A stretch of DNA of 64,000 nucleotides, from the NCBI RefSeq assembly GCF_014195535.1, contig NZ_JACIBY010000008.1:186001-250000 (forward strand), in the 5' to 3' direction. Both the position numbers and the translations under genes were made by a program. This document shows, piece by piece, positions 44,190-52,887 of this stretch. This stretch comes from Runella defluvii (GTDB lineage: Bacteria; Bacteroidota; Bacteroidia; Cytophagales; Spirosomataceae). Position 1 is the stretch's first letter. Each line of letters opens with the position of its first letter. Below the pieces are notes generated by a model. That model did not search any database. It was not told the DNA's origin and saw only the letters and a program-made list of their open reading frames with translations.

Positions 44190-45677
44190 TTATTTTTTCC
44201 CCATTTCAATGTCGATGATTTGTTTTCCTTTGTCTTTCAAGTAACTCTTTACCAAAAGGTCGTAGGCTTTGTAGCCGTCGTCGGCATTGGTAAAAATAAG
44301 GAGTCCTTCGCGGGTTTTAGGAAAAATAAACACCAAGGTTTTAACGCCTTCATCGGCGCCACCGTGCGAAAGCGCATAGTCTCCATTGGCCAATTCATAC
44401 ATTTCCCAGCCCAGTCCAAAGTATTTGTTTTCTTTGGTTTTAACTTGGTGTTTCACCATTTCTTCGGCCACAGCTTTGCTAAGGCCCTCGTTGTTGAGTA
44501 CCGAAACCAAAAACTTGCCATAGTCTTCGATGGTCGTTACCAAGTCGTCGGCTGCATTGGGTGTGGTGGTTTTGTTTATGTTGTATGGAATACCTTGCGT
44601 ATTATAACCCACGGCAAAACGACTTTCGTCAAACGAGCCATCCCAGTAAAAGTGCGTGTCTTTCATTCCGATGGGTTCCAGTACCCATTCTTTGGCAAGT
44701 TGGTCTAGCGACTTTTTAAATTTCTTTTCCAACGCTTTGCGGAGGTATTCCAACCCCTCGCCCGAATACCCATAGGCAGTACCTGGGTCGGAGTTAAAGG
44801 CTAATTTTTGGGTAGGGTGATTCCGACGCCAGTTTGGAAAGCCCGTTTGGTGTGACAAAACGTGCCGCGTGGTCAATTGGGCGTGGCGCGGGTCATTTTT
44901 AAGGTCGGGGTCAATCCAATAATTGGCCAAGGGTTCGTCCAACTTCCATTTTCCTGCACTCACCAAGCGAAGCGTCAAAATGGCTACGACAGGTTTTGTC
45001 AACGATGCCACGTTAAAAAGGGCATTGTAGGGCGCCGTTTCTCCTTTTTTTATTTCCCCATAGACGTTTATTTCTTTTAATTTCCCCTCACGAATAATCC
45101 CTACTCCCAGCGCTGGAATGTGGTTTTGGGCGAGCCATTGTTTGATTCCTTCTTCATTTTCAAACGTATTTGCTTCTTTATCAGGTGCATCGGTGGTTTG
45201 GTGGTCGAAACTAAGGCCACGTGCAAACCGCCATTTTCCCGCTTCCAAGAGCCACAAATGCGTAAATCGGGCAATGCTTGCAAACCGTTCGGGTTGGCCT
45301 TTATTGGTTTCATAAAACCGATGCCGCCCCGACTGAATTGCCCCGTAAATGACGCCATCTTTGGCCAGAGGATAAACTTCCATACTGCCTTTTACCAATT
45401 CACGGCGCGACTGATAACGCTCTGGATGGGCACAAAGGCCATTTTTAAGGCTATTGATGAAAGCACGTTTTCCCATCGTAATGCCACCTTTGTCGTGGTA
45501 AAACTCAAAGTTTTCGCTAACAAGTTCTTCCAACGGTCCTAAATCGCAGGTGTTGAAAGTAATGTTGAACATAATACTATCTTGGCCTTGGATGGCTTTG
45601 AAAAGATTATCTGTTTGGGCGTTGGCTGTGAAGAAGAAGAGGATACTCGACACAAGAATTAAAGTAATACGTTTCAT
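44190..45677 (-). CDS. exported serine hydrolase (beta-lactamase fold) with NTF2-like N-terminal domain
   Basis: 495 residues with a signal peptide (MKRITLILVSSILFFFTANAQ). Residues ~25-160 are a SnoaL/NTF2-like domain (VSENFEFYHDKGGITMGKRAF). The C-terminal part is a class C beta-lactamase-like hydrolase: S-x-x-K in VASLTKP (around residue 226), the Tyr motif YSGEG, and HGG in SHGGADEG near 443. Probably a periplasmic peptidase or esterase rather than an antibiotic-resistance enzyme. Short gap to the DUF6249-like gene (29 bp) upstream. Confidence 0.9.
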   Translation of the reverse strand: MKRITLILVSSILFFFTANAQTDNLFKAIQGQDSIMFNITFNTCDLGPLEELVSENFEFYHDKGGITMGKRAFINSLKNGLCAHPERYQSRRELVKGSMEVYPLAKDGVIYGAIQSGRHRFYETNKGQPERFASIARFTHLWLLEAGKWRFARGLSFDHQTTDAPDKEANTFENEEGIKQWLAQNHIPALGVGIIREGKLKEINVYGEIKKGETAPYNALFNVASLTKPVVAILTLRLVSAGKWKLDEPLANYWIDPDLKNDPRHAQLTTRHVLSHQTGFPNWRRNHPTQKLAFNSDPGTAYGYSGEGLEYLRKALEKKFKKSLDQLAKEWVLEPIGMKDTHFYWDGSFDESRFAVGYNTQGIPYNINKTTTPNAADDLVTTIEDYGKFLVSVLNNEGLSKAVAEEMVKHQVKTKENKYFGLGWEMYELANGDYALSHGGADEGVKTLVFIFPKTREGLLIFTNADDGYKAYDLLVKSYLKDKGKQIIDIEMGKK

Positions 45678-45706
45678 GGCTGTTTGGGAGAAATGAATTT
45701 ACTATC

Positions 45707-46045
45707 TTATTTATTTAACTTTCGTTCGATTAAAAAGCTGATAATGAGGCTTATACCGCCAAAAAGGAAAATCATGGATAAAAAAGCACCTTGAGGAGGT
45801 ACATCGAAATGGGTATGAGCAAAGTTGCCAAACAAAATGCCGACGCCAATGCCAACGAGCAATAAACCGTACCTTAGGGTGGCAGATAAGGTACTTTTTT
45901 GGTTAAAAAACTCAGCGGTAGAAAGTCCGCGTTCCATAAGCGACATGCGTTCGCGGTGGCGGGTCATGAGCAATACGTAAAGAGTTCCGAATACAGAACC
46001 AAAGGCCGTAATTGACACAATACAATCTCTTAATATCTCGTCCAT
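45707..46045 (-). CDS. DUF6249-like small membrane protein
   Basis: 112 residues with three hydrophobic segments; the cytoplasmic loop contains RHRERMSLMERGLS, a pattern shared by DUF6249-type proteins that are common next to ECF sigma genes in Bacteroidota. No catalytic residue is visible. It lies upstream of the serine hydrolase by 29 bp and diverges from the ECF sigma gene across a repeat-bearing gap. Confidence 0.6.
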   Translation of the reverse strand: MDEILRDCIVSITAFGSVFGTLYVLLMTRHRERMSLMERGLSTAEFFNQKSTLSATLRYGLLLVGIGVGILFGNFAHTHFDVPPQGAFLSMIFLFGGISLIISFLIERKLNK

Positions 46046-46104
46046 AACAGTTAATTTTTAGGTGACTGCTCATAGGACACGAGAAGTGCAAGACTGGTTA
46101 CAAA

Positions 46105-46258
46105 ATTCTATGATTACTTATGTGAAAATTCTACAGTGCCCTATGTGTTTTATGAGGTAACCACATAGTTCACACAGTATTTTTCACATAGAAAACAGAG
46201 TTCAAAGCTGTATTCTATGATTACTATGTGAAAATTCTAACGTGCCCTATGTGTTTTA
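46105..46258. repeat. two ~47-bp direct repeats with CTATGTG cores
   Basis: Copies at 46105-46151 and 46212-46257 share ATTCTATGATTAC, then TATGTGAAAATTCTA and CCCTATGTGTTTT. An inverted piece (ATTTTTCACATAG at 46179-46191) lies between them. The gap of 289 bp between divergent genes holds nothing else I can assign; the repeats may carry promoter or operator elements. Confidence 0.7.
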
Positions 46259-46334
46259 AAATGAATGCCCTAAATTCCGCAGTATAATTCACGAATCTGT
46301 AACCAATGCTCTCAAACGCCTGTCATATGTAGGA

Positions 46335-46886
46335 ATGGAACAGCAAGACTACAAATACATTGACCAAGTTCTGAAGGGCGACCATCGCGCGTATGCGTAT
46401 TTGGTGGATAAGTATAAGTACATGGTTTATACGATTGCGGTAAAAATGGTGGAAAACGAAGCCGAAGCCGAGGATATTGCCCAAGAGGTTTTTATCAAAG
46501 CGTATCGTCAGCTTTATCGTTTTGAACGACGGTCGAAGTTTTCGACGTGGCTATACACCATTGCGTACCGAACGGCAGCCTCAAAGTTGAAAGAAAATGC
46601 GTTGGATACGGCTCCGTTGACGGACGAATTATCGGATACGTATTGGTCGGAGGAAACCTCCACGGAAGCACCACCGATGGAAGCCTCTGAACAACAACGG
46701 TTTGTCAGAGACGCCATTAGTCAATTGCCTAAGTTAGAAGCGGTGGTCGTAACGCTTTATTATTTGGATGAACGTTCGGTCAAGGAAATCCAAGAAATTA
46801 CGGGCCTGACGGCCGAAAATATTAAAATTCGACTGTTTCGCGCCCGAAAAAAGCTGGAACATTCCTTGCGTTTTTTGTTGGAGTAG
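46335..46886 (+). CDS. ECF RNA polymerase sigma factor
   Basis: 183 residues with sigma region 2 (HRAYAYLVDKYKYMVYTIAV, AEAEDIAQEVFIKAYRQLYRF, FSTWLYTIAYR) and region 4 (QLPKLEAVVVTLYYLDERSVKEI, IKIRLFRARKKL). No region 3. It transcribes a restricted set of genes, usually controlled by a membrane anti-sigma factor. The next gene, 75 bp on, has two membrane segments and could be that partner. The leader contains direct repeats. Confidence 0.95.
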   Translation: MEQQDYKYIDQVLKGDHRAYAYLVDKYKYMVYTIAVKMVENEAEAEDIAQEVFIKAYRQLYRFERRSKFSTWLYTIAYRTAASKLKENALDTAPLTDELSDTYWSEETSTEAPPMEASEQQRFVRDAISQLPKLEAVVVTLYYLDERSVKEIQEITGLTAENIKIRLFRARKKLEHSLRFLLE

Positions 46887-46961
46887 GCTCAAACCGTTGC
46901 AGTTAGACTTATATGCCTTATATGGTTTTATAAAATTATACTCGTTGATTAGGAAACTAAG

Positions 46962-47450
46962 ATGGAAGAGGAAAAAGAAAATAAGCTGCAAGAACTTCTG
47001 AAAAAAGCTGATTGGGACGCCCCAAGCCCGCTTTTTACGGACAAACTTATGCTAAAAATTGAGGCAGAAGCGGCGTTGTCGGAAGTAAAAGAACCTGCGC
47101 TTCGGATGTTGTTGCAGCAGCATGGCCTCGAAAAAACAGCTCCCGATTTTACGAAAAATGTGTTGACGCAAATCGCACCTCCCAAAACCGTATTTGCGCC
47201 TATTATACCCACCTACGTGTGGTACATGGTGGCAACTTTTGTGGGTGCATTGCTGGTTTTTGGGTTGTTTTTTCCACAAAAAAACTCCTCAGGAACTGTG
47301 CCCCGAGGAGTGAAGTTGATTTCCTTCGACGTATCAAAACTTACTTCTGCCATACCCGACCAATTGTTGATGGGTGCAGTGGCTGTTTGTGTTTTGTTGG
47401 TGTTTGATTACGTGATTCGGTACGGCAAAAACAACGTTCAACAAGTCTAG
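46962..47450 (+). CDS. two-span membrane protein, candidate anti-sigma partner
   Basis: 162 residues: a soluble N-terminal part with a duplicated motif (SPLFTDKLMLKIEAEA and APDFTKNVLTQIAP), then two transmembrane helices (YVWYMVATFVGALLVFGLFF and LLMGAVAVCVLLVFDYVI). The position right after the ECF sigma gene and the cytosolic-domain-plus-helices layout are typical of anti-sigma factors, but no zinc-binding motif or known anti-sigma domain is evident. Its 3' end overlaps the TonB receptor gene on the other strand by 4 bp. Confidence 0.65.
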   Translation: MEEEKENKLQELLKKADWDAPSPLFTDKLMLKIEAEAALSEVKEPALRMLLQQHGLEKTAPDFTKNVLTQIAPPKTVFAPIIPTYVWYMVATFVGALLVFGLFFPQKNSSGTVPRGVKLISFDVSKLTSAIPDQLLMGAVAVCVLLVFDYVIRYGKNNVQQV

Positions 47451-49876
47451 GCTTTTACCCGACTCTTCTCGCTGTCGGAGCCACCCGTTTGACGAAGGTT
47501 GAGCGTTTTTCCTTTGTTAAATCGGTACGAAAAGGTGAGCGTAGCCACGCGGGTATCCAAATAGCTAAACCAATTGGCTTCGGCATTGGCTATGTTTCGG
47601 ATGTCTCCTTTGATTTGATTGGTATAAAATACGTCGCTGACGTTCAATTTTAGCGTGCCTTTGTTCTTCATAATGCGTTTGGAAACCCCTGCTCGTACGT
47701 TTCCAATGGGATAAATGAGCAATTGACCTAACAAAAAGGTGGTTTGGTAGGAGCCTGCCAACTCCGCCGCCCATCCGTCTTTGAGCTGAAATTGGTTGGT
47801 AGGAACCACAGCCCAATAAAACCGCGAATCGTCGAGTTTTTGGCCGTAGAGTGTCGCCTTGAATCCGTTACTGATGTATTCAGTATAAAGGTTGAGCGAC
47901 CACCATTTGGCCAACTGAAAGCTTCCATTTACAGAAATGCCGTACGAAATTCGCTGCCCAAAATTTCCTGGGCGACTGTAATAAATAGTGCCGCGTTGTT
48001 CGTTGGTTTCGGAAATGACGTTTTTGGCGATGCTGTATTGAAGCGTCGTCGTAATGCGTTGTTTGAAGGTGTGAGACAATTCAAAATTATACGAGAAAGT
48101 AGGCTGTAAAAATGGGTTTCCGCCGTAGTACGTAAAACGGTCGAGCGGGTAGGAGAAGGGGTTCATGTCCTGATAATTAGGACGTTCAATGCGCCGCCCA
48201 AACGAAAAACCTAACAAGTGCACCGCCGCTGAGTCCAACCGATACTGCATGTACAAAGTAGGGAACAAGTTGTTGTAGTTGCGAGTAAACGTCGAATCTT
48301 TGGTTTGTTTATTTCCTAACTGATGCCCGCGAATATTGGTGTTTTCAAACCGAAGCCCTGCTTGAACTGTCAATCGACGCAGTTCTTTTGCATAATTGAG
48401 GTAGCCTGCGTTGATGTTTTCGTTGTAGTTGAAGCTATTGGTAAATTCATAATTGGGGAAAAGTTTACCGTCAACTTGGTCAGAAAAATCAGCGACGTTG
48501 CCCGTACTGATAAAACTTGTTTTGACACCCGTTTCAAATTTTCCGCCGCTAGCCAACGGATGCACATAGTCAATTTTGGCCGTACCGATGTCGATGTTTG
48601 TGGGCAAAGAAGACACCAAAACCGACTGACTAACGAATTTATTTTGGGCATCAAAAAGTGAATTGGTGAGCGACTGTACCGTGGTTGCTTGGTAGTGAAT
48701 ATAGTCAACGTTGGTAGAAAGCTCTTTGCCCGTGCTGTCAAGTTTGTAGGCGTAGTTGAGGTTGATGCTGCCGTTTTTTAGGGTCTTGTCCGTCGGGCTG
48801 ATGGCTTCCACCAAGCTAGTAACTTCGTTGGAAGCGTTGAAAACCTTGGCTTTGTTGGTGACATCCACGTGCGATGGATTAATAAAGCCCGTAAGAACGA
48901 CCCCAAATGTAGCTTTTTTAGAGGCATAATAATCAAAACCCACTTTGGCATTGTTGCCGCCAATGTTCCGTTGAATGTAGGAATTTTGGGTAAATGCCGA
49001 GGAAAAAATGGTCGTATTGGGCTGAAAATACCGCCGCCAAATGGTTAAATCTTGGTAGCTATTGTTTTGATTTACACTCAGGTTACTAAAAAAGTTAAAC
49101 TTATTGATGCGGTAATTGAAGTTAAAGCTGTTGTTGGAACGACGATACGTGCCTTGTCCGTAGCTCAGGCTGAGTCCACCATTAAAGCCTTTGACGGTAT
49201 TCTTTTTAAGACGAATGTTAATCACCCCTGCGTTGCCAGCGGCATCGTATTTGGCGGGAGGGTTGGGCATAATTTCGATGGTTTCGACCGAACCCGCGGC
49301 CAATGACTTGAGGTAGTTCGACAAATCTTCCGCCGACAAATAAGTGGGTTTGTCGTCGATAAAAACCACGACGCCCGTTTTGCCCTTGAGGCGAATCCCT
49401 CCGTTGGGGTCGATGGCCAAGCCTGGTGATTTTTCCAGCACATCCATGGCATTGGTACCTGCGTTGCTAATCAGGGCATCAACATTAATAACTGTTCGGT
49501 CAATTTTGGTTTCTACAAAGGGTTTTTTGCCCGTTACTTTCACTTCGGCTAACGTTTTTTCGCCCTCACTGAGTTGAATTAGGGGCAATACAAGGTCAGA
49601 TTGCCCCACTTCAAAGGCTTTACTTAGGTATTTTTGATAGGTTAAGTGTGAAATGCTTATGAGGTAAGCGCCTGCTTTGATGTTTAGAAGTTCAAAATTA
49701 CCGTTTGGCTCAGTAATGGCTGCTTTAACGAATGTGGAATCTTTGGATTTTAACAGCGAAATAACGGCGCCATCGAGGGGCTGCTGGGACGTATTAGCGA
49801 CGTTTCCGCTGATTTTGGCAGTTTGAGCGAGTAAGAAATGGGTGGATAGTAACAGTAAAAAGATAGCTCTTGTCAT
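47447..49876 (-). CDS. TonB-dependent-receptor-like outer-membrane beta-barrel
   Basis: 809 residues with a signal peptide (MTRAIFLLLLSTHFLLAQ). Carboxypeptidase-regulatory-like domain about 20-105 (GNVANTSQQPLDGAVISL), plug-type region (TLAEVKVTGKKP, SPGLAIDPNGGIRLKGKTGV, SVETIEIMPNPPAKYDAAGNAG), then an outer-membrane barrel of the OMP_b-brl_3 kind common in Bacteroidota. It has no SusD partner. Ligand unknown; peptide or siderophore uptake are possibilities. Convergent with the candidate anti-sigma gene with a 4-bp overlap. Confidence 0.92.
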   Translation of the reverse strand: MTRAIFLLLLSTHFLLAQTAKISGNVANTSQQPLDGAVISLLKSKDSTFVKAAITEPNGNFELLNIKAGAYLISISHLTYQKYLSKAFEVGQSDLVLPLIQLSEGEKTLAEVKVTGKKPFVETKIDRTVINVDALISNAGTNAMDVLEKSPGLAIDPNGGIRLKGKTGVVVFIDDKPTYLSAEDLSNYLKSLAAGSVETIEIMPNPPAKYDAAGNAGVINIRLKKNTVKGFNGGLSLSYGQGTYRRSNNSFNFNYRINKFNFFSNLSVNQNNSYQDLTIWRRYFQPNTTIFSSAFTQNSYIQRNIGGNNAKVGFDYYASKKATFGVVLTGFINPSHVDVTNKAKVFNASNEVTSLVEAISPTDKTLKNGSINLNYAYKLDSTGKELSTNVDYIHYQATTVQSLTNSLFDAQNKFVSQSVLVSSLPTNIDIGTAKIDYVHPLASGGKFETGVKTSFISTGNVADFSDQVDGKLFPNYEFTNSFNYNENINAGYLNYAKELRRLTVQAGLRFENTNIRGHQLGNKQTKDSTFTRNYNNLFPTLYMQYRLDSAAVHLLGFSFGRRIERPNYQDMNPFSYPLDRFTYYGGNPFLQPTFSYNFELSHTFKQRITTTLQYSIAKNVISETNEQRGTIYYSRPGNFGQRISYGISVNGSFQLAKWWSLNLYTEYISNGFKATLYGQKLDDSRFYWAVVPTNQFQLKDGWAAELAGSYQTTFLLGQLLIYPIGNVRAGVSKRIMKNKGTLKLNVSDVFYTNQIKGDIRNIANAEANWFSYLDTRVATLTFSYRFNKGKTLNLRQTGGSDSEKSRVKA

Positions 49877-50547
49877 TGGAATTTGGGTTGTTGAAATAAT
49901 GATGTGTCACTAAAGTTGTGCCAAGATTAAAAATGGTTTGATATACAGGTAGTTGAGTGAATATGTGAATGAGTTCTTGTCCGAAACTGAACAATTTCTG
50001 TGCAAAATCGGACGTTGCTCTGGGCCTTTTTCGCACCTAAGGGGTCAGATATGAGTATCCTCCCGCACGTTTGGTGCCGTTGGTTTCTCCAAACCAACGC
50101 AGAGGTTTCTCAAAACCTCGTGATGGGTCGGATATAAGTATCCTCCCGCACCTTTGGGTCGGATATGAGTATCCTCCCGCACGTTTGGTGCCGTTGGTTT
50201 CTCCAAACCAACGCAGAGGTTTCTCAAAACCTCGTGATGGGTCGGATATAAGTATCCTCCCGCACCTTTGGGCCGGATATGAGTATCCTCCCGCACAGTT
50301 GGTGCCGTTGGTTTCTCCAAACCAACGCAGAGGTTTCTCAAAACCTCGTGAACCGTTATTGAAGGTTTTGAGAAACCTTTGGGGCGGATATAAGTATCCT
50401 CCCCAAAGGTTGGTCGTGCTGTTGGTTTCTCCAAACCAACGCAGAGGTTTCTCAAAACCTCGCGAACCGTTAGCAAAGGTTTTGCGAAACCTTTGGTGGT
50501 CGGATATAAGTATCCTCCCGCACGCGTATCCTCTCGCACGGGCAGGG
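49877..50547. other. gene-free region holding the 114-bp repeat array
   Basis: 670 bp without a convincing gene. The first ~160 bp are plain A/T-rich; the rest is the repeat array at 50041-50540. Three reading frames across the array are open, but the frames only reflect a repeat length divisible by three. Confidence 0.7.
50041..50540. repeat. tandem array of stem-loop modules with 114-bp period
   Basis: The module GTTGGTTT-CTCC-AAACCAAC begins at 50079, 50193, 50307 and 50421, exactly 114 bp apart. Each is followed by GAGGTTT-CTCA-AAACCTC and by one or two copies of GGATA-TRAG-TATCC plus CTCCCGCAC. Every module is a short stem with a 4-base loop. The last two units contain variant segments, including an extra longer hairpin of AAGGTTTTG type. 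Resembles multiplied REP-like palindromes. It starts right after the stop of the 43-residue gene at 50548. Confidence 0.9.
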
Positions 50548-50679
50548 TTAGTGCGTCGAACGGTAAAGCCATTGGCCAAAATCATAGCCACTTCCAAAAA
50601 TTTTAAATAGGCAAGCGGCTATAAATACCACTACAAAAACTTTGAATAGCTTGGATTTTACCAGTTGAGAAGTTTCCAT
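50548..50679 (-). CDS. 43-residue single-span membrane protein
   Basis: ATG at 50679, stop at 50548-50550. Sequence starts METSQLVKSKLF, continues with a hydrophobic helix (FKVFVVVFIAACLFKIF) and ends SGYDFGQWLYRSTH. It lies 18 bp downstream of the beta-lactamase-like gene, a normal operon spacing, and its stop directly borders the repeat array. The G-Y-D-F-G-Q-W-L-Y tail resembles small Bacteroidota membrane proteins I cannot name. Too short for simple ORF thresholds, so treated as probable. Confidence 0.6.
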   Translation of the reverse strand: METSQLVKSKLFKVFVVVFIAACLFKIFGSGYDFGQWLYRSTH

Positions 50680-50697
50680 CGTTGTGAGTCGTTTAGT

Positions 50698-52497
50698 TTA
50701 TGCTTTCTTTTTGAGGGCTTTGAAGATGCCATTAGGTTGGGTTAGCAAAAATTCCTTCGCATCTTGGCTGAACGAAATCGAATAGCCGTTCAATCCCTTT
50801 AGCCGAAACTTTCCTTTCCCGAGCGCTTCTAATTCGCGGGTAGGCTGGTTGGGGAGCGATAGGTACAAAATTTCGTCAGCATTAAGGTCCACTTTCATGG
50901 CCATACCATTGAGATTATACTCGCCTACGTAGCGTTGAAGGACAACTTTGGGTAATTTTTTGACTTTAGGCAACCACGTAAATTCCAGCGGATGAATCAA
51001 TTCAGGTTCAAAAGCAATGGAAGCACTGGCTATTTCGGCCTCAGTATTTTGGTTAAATACAATTCGCTGAACACTACTTTCGGATGCCACTTTTCCATTT
51101 TTATCGACAGGTAAGGCGTCAAAAACGTCGTGCCCGTAGGGGCGTAAATACCATTGCTGCAACGGAAAAACGGCAAAAAGCGAGTCATTACGGTTCACAA
51201 TTTCAAACGTTCCGTATCCTTTGTGTTGGAAGTAACCCTCGTATTCGTCTGCTGGATGCGCGGGCTTGACGTTGGTTTTGGTCAAGCTCGCCATTTGGCT
51301 CTTGGCACTCTTGGCAGCGTTTTTGGCCGCCATGTCGGAGGTGTACAGGTAGCTTTGCCAATCTTTGTCGGGGAGGCCGAGCATTCGGTCGGCGAGAATG
51401 TTTCGAACAACGGACGGAACCCGCGACACGGCTTGGTTGCAGAAAACAACAATGCCTACGCCGTCGGTGGGAAAGAAGCAAGTGTTGGTCGAAAATCCTG
51501 AGATATTTCCGCCGTGTTCTACCCGATAATGTCCGCGATAGGAAGATAAAAACCAGCCAAGGCCGTAATTCTCAAAGTGTAATGAGGGGTTGCTGGTCGA
51601 TGGGGCAGCGTCACGCACAATCATTTGGGAACTGATGGCTTCGCGTACGTAGTCGGCAGGGAGGAGGCGTTTGCCTTTGTAAATGCCGTTGTTTGCCCAC
51701 AACATGACCCATTTGGCCATTTCACTGACGGAAGTATTAATACCTCCCACTGCCGACATCACATCTAGGTTGAAGTAATCCAAGGGTATAATTTTGTCAT
51801 CTTCAGAAACGGTATAGCACAACGAACGGTCGTTGTAAAGCGTCATGCTATCGACCGAAAAAGTAACGTCTTTCATTCCTAAAGGCTGAAAAATGCGTTC
51901 CCTTACAAAAGCACGGTACGATTGCCCAGAGAGGTTTTCGACCATTTTTCCCTGTGCCGCAAACATGAAATTGTTGTATTGCCATTTTTCGCGCAACCCA
52001 TAATTAGGCTCTAAGTACTGAACCCGTTTGAGCAACGTATCCACGGAATGGGTGGAAAATAGCGCCCAGGCTTGGTCGTGGCGAGGCAAGCCCGTTCGGT
52101 GGCACATCAAGTCGCGAACGGTGATGTTTTTGTTCATCTCCTCGTTGTAAAACGACAATTGAGGTAAATATTCGCGGACAGAATGGTTAAAGTCAATTTT
52201 ATTTTCGGCTCGTAGCAAGCCTAAAGCGGTGCAGGTAAAGGGTTTGGTACAGCTTCCTGCGGCAAATTGGGTGTACTCGGTGACGGGGCGCTTGGTGTCG
52301 ATATCGGCATAACCAAAGCCTTTGGCATAGATAATTTTGTCTTTTTCCACCACTGCCACGGCAAAACCTGCGCATTTCCATTCGTTGAGGACGCGGGCAA
52401 AGAGGGTGTCCAATCCTGCAAAACGGGCGTCGGGAGTGGGTTGCTGGGCAAAGGCAGTGCTTACTAAAAGCGTCAAAAATAGGATAGTTTTCTTCAT
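50698..52497 (-). CDS. exported beta-lactamase-fold serine hydrolase
   Basis: 599 residues with a signal peptide (MKKTILFLTLLVSTAFAQ). Class C-like catalytic motifs: Ser82-x-x-Lys85 in GSCTKPF, Tyr motif YNNFMF, and HGG in VEHGGNISG. A C-terminal DUF3471-like beta domain follows (about 425-599). Probably a peptidase or esterase acting on cell-wall or peptide substrates; a true beta-lactamase is unlikely given the long extra domain. It differs from the hydrolase at 44190 in lacking an NTF2 domain. Followed by a small membrane-protein gene at 18 bp. Confidence 0.92.
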   Translation of the reverse strand: MKKTILFLTLLVSTAFAQQPTPDARFAGLDTLFARVLNEWKCAGFAVAVVEKDKIIYAKGFGYADIDTKRPVTEYTQFAAGSCTKPFTCTALGLLRAENKIDFNHSVREYLPQLSFYNEEMNKNITVRDLMCHRTGLPRHDQAWALFSTHSVDTLLKRVQYLEPNYGLREKWQYNNFMFAAQGKMVENLSGQSYRAFVRERIFQPLGMKDVTFSVDSMTLYNDRSLCYTVSEDDKIIPLDYFNLDVMSAVGGINTSVSEMAKWVMLWANNGIYKGKRLLPADYVREAISSQMIVRDAAPSTSNPSLHFENYGLGWFLSSYRGHYRVEHGGNISGFSTNTCFFPTDGVGIVVFCNQAVSRVPSVVRNILADRMLGLPDKDWQSYLYTSDMAAKNAAKSAKSQMASLTKTNVKPAHPADEYEGYFQHKGYGTFEIVNRNDSLFAVFPLQQWYLRPYGHDVFDALPVDKNGKVASESSVQRIVFNQNTEAEIASASIAFEPELIHPLEFTWLPKVKKLPKVVLQRYVGEYNLNGMAMKVDLNADEILYLSLPNQPTRELEALGKGKFRLKGLNGYSISFSQDAKEFLLTQPNGIFKALKKKA

Positions 52498-52887
52498 CGT
52501 AGTGTGTTTTCAAACTGTGGGGTAAAACTACGGCGAAGCTGAGGAAACGGTTTGTCAAATCCTGCTAATTCGTAAAAATGATAGGTTGAACGCATCAAAA
52601 TAGAAAGTAACTATTTATTGCTCCAGAGGAGCCATATCTTAGTAGAAAGCAATAATTAGGTTCTTCAGAAAGCCCCATGGGGGTGACCTCTTTCACCGAG
52701 TATTGGCCGCTCCGATGGGGCTTTGGGAAGGGGGTATTTACATTTTCTACAAATGTTTCGCCTCTCCGAGGCTGTTTCTTTAAATGCGTTTAACCTGTAA
52801 AAATGACGGCTTTTTATGGAGCAAATAAATTGTATCCCACAGATACTCACAGATTGAAAAAACACAGATGCACGCAGAAACTTAGGG
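52498..52887. repeat. gene-free gap with dispersed palindromic element
   Basis: 390 bp between the hydrolase start and the AraC gene end. Its main feature is a 56-bp element at 52669-52724 with 10-bp arms AAAGCCCCAT / ATGGGGCTTT and an inner hairpin GGTGA-CCTCTT-TCACC. Downstream are TCTACAAATGTTTCGCCTC and CACAGATACTCACAGATTG, both of a kind that I have seen scattered through Bacteroidota intergenic regions. No gene or promoter assigned. Confidence 0.6.

Noticed and set aside
50041-50540. CRISPR array
   Set aside because: No regular short repeat with unique spacers of equal length; the 'spacers' are themselves hairpin repeats and no cas gene is present.
50037-50610. Three long open frames (about 175-186 codons, both strands) across the repeat array with repetitive peptides
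   Set aside because: All frames are open because the unit is 114 bp; the peptides merely translate the hairpins and the real small gene at 50548-50679 uses another frame.
44190-52497. Two antibiotic-resistance beta-lactamases
   Set aside because: They carry extra NTF2-like or DUF3471-like domains and resemble widespread serine peptidases/esterases with S-x-x-K, not dedicated resistance enzymes.
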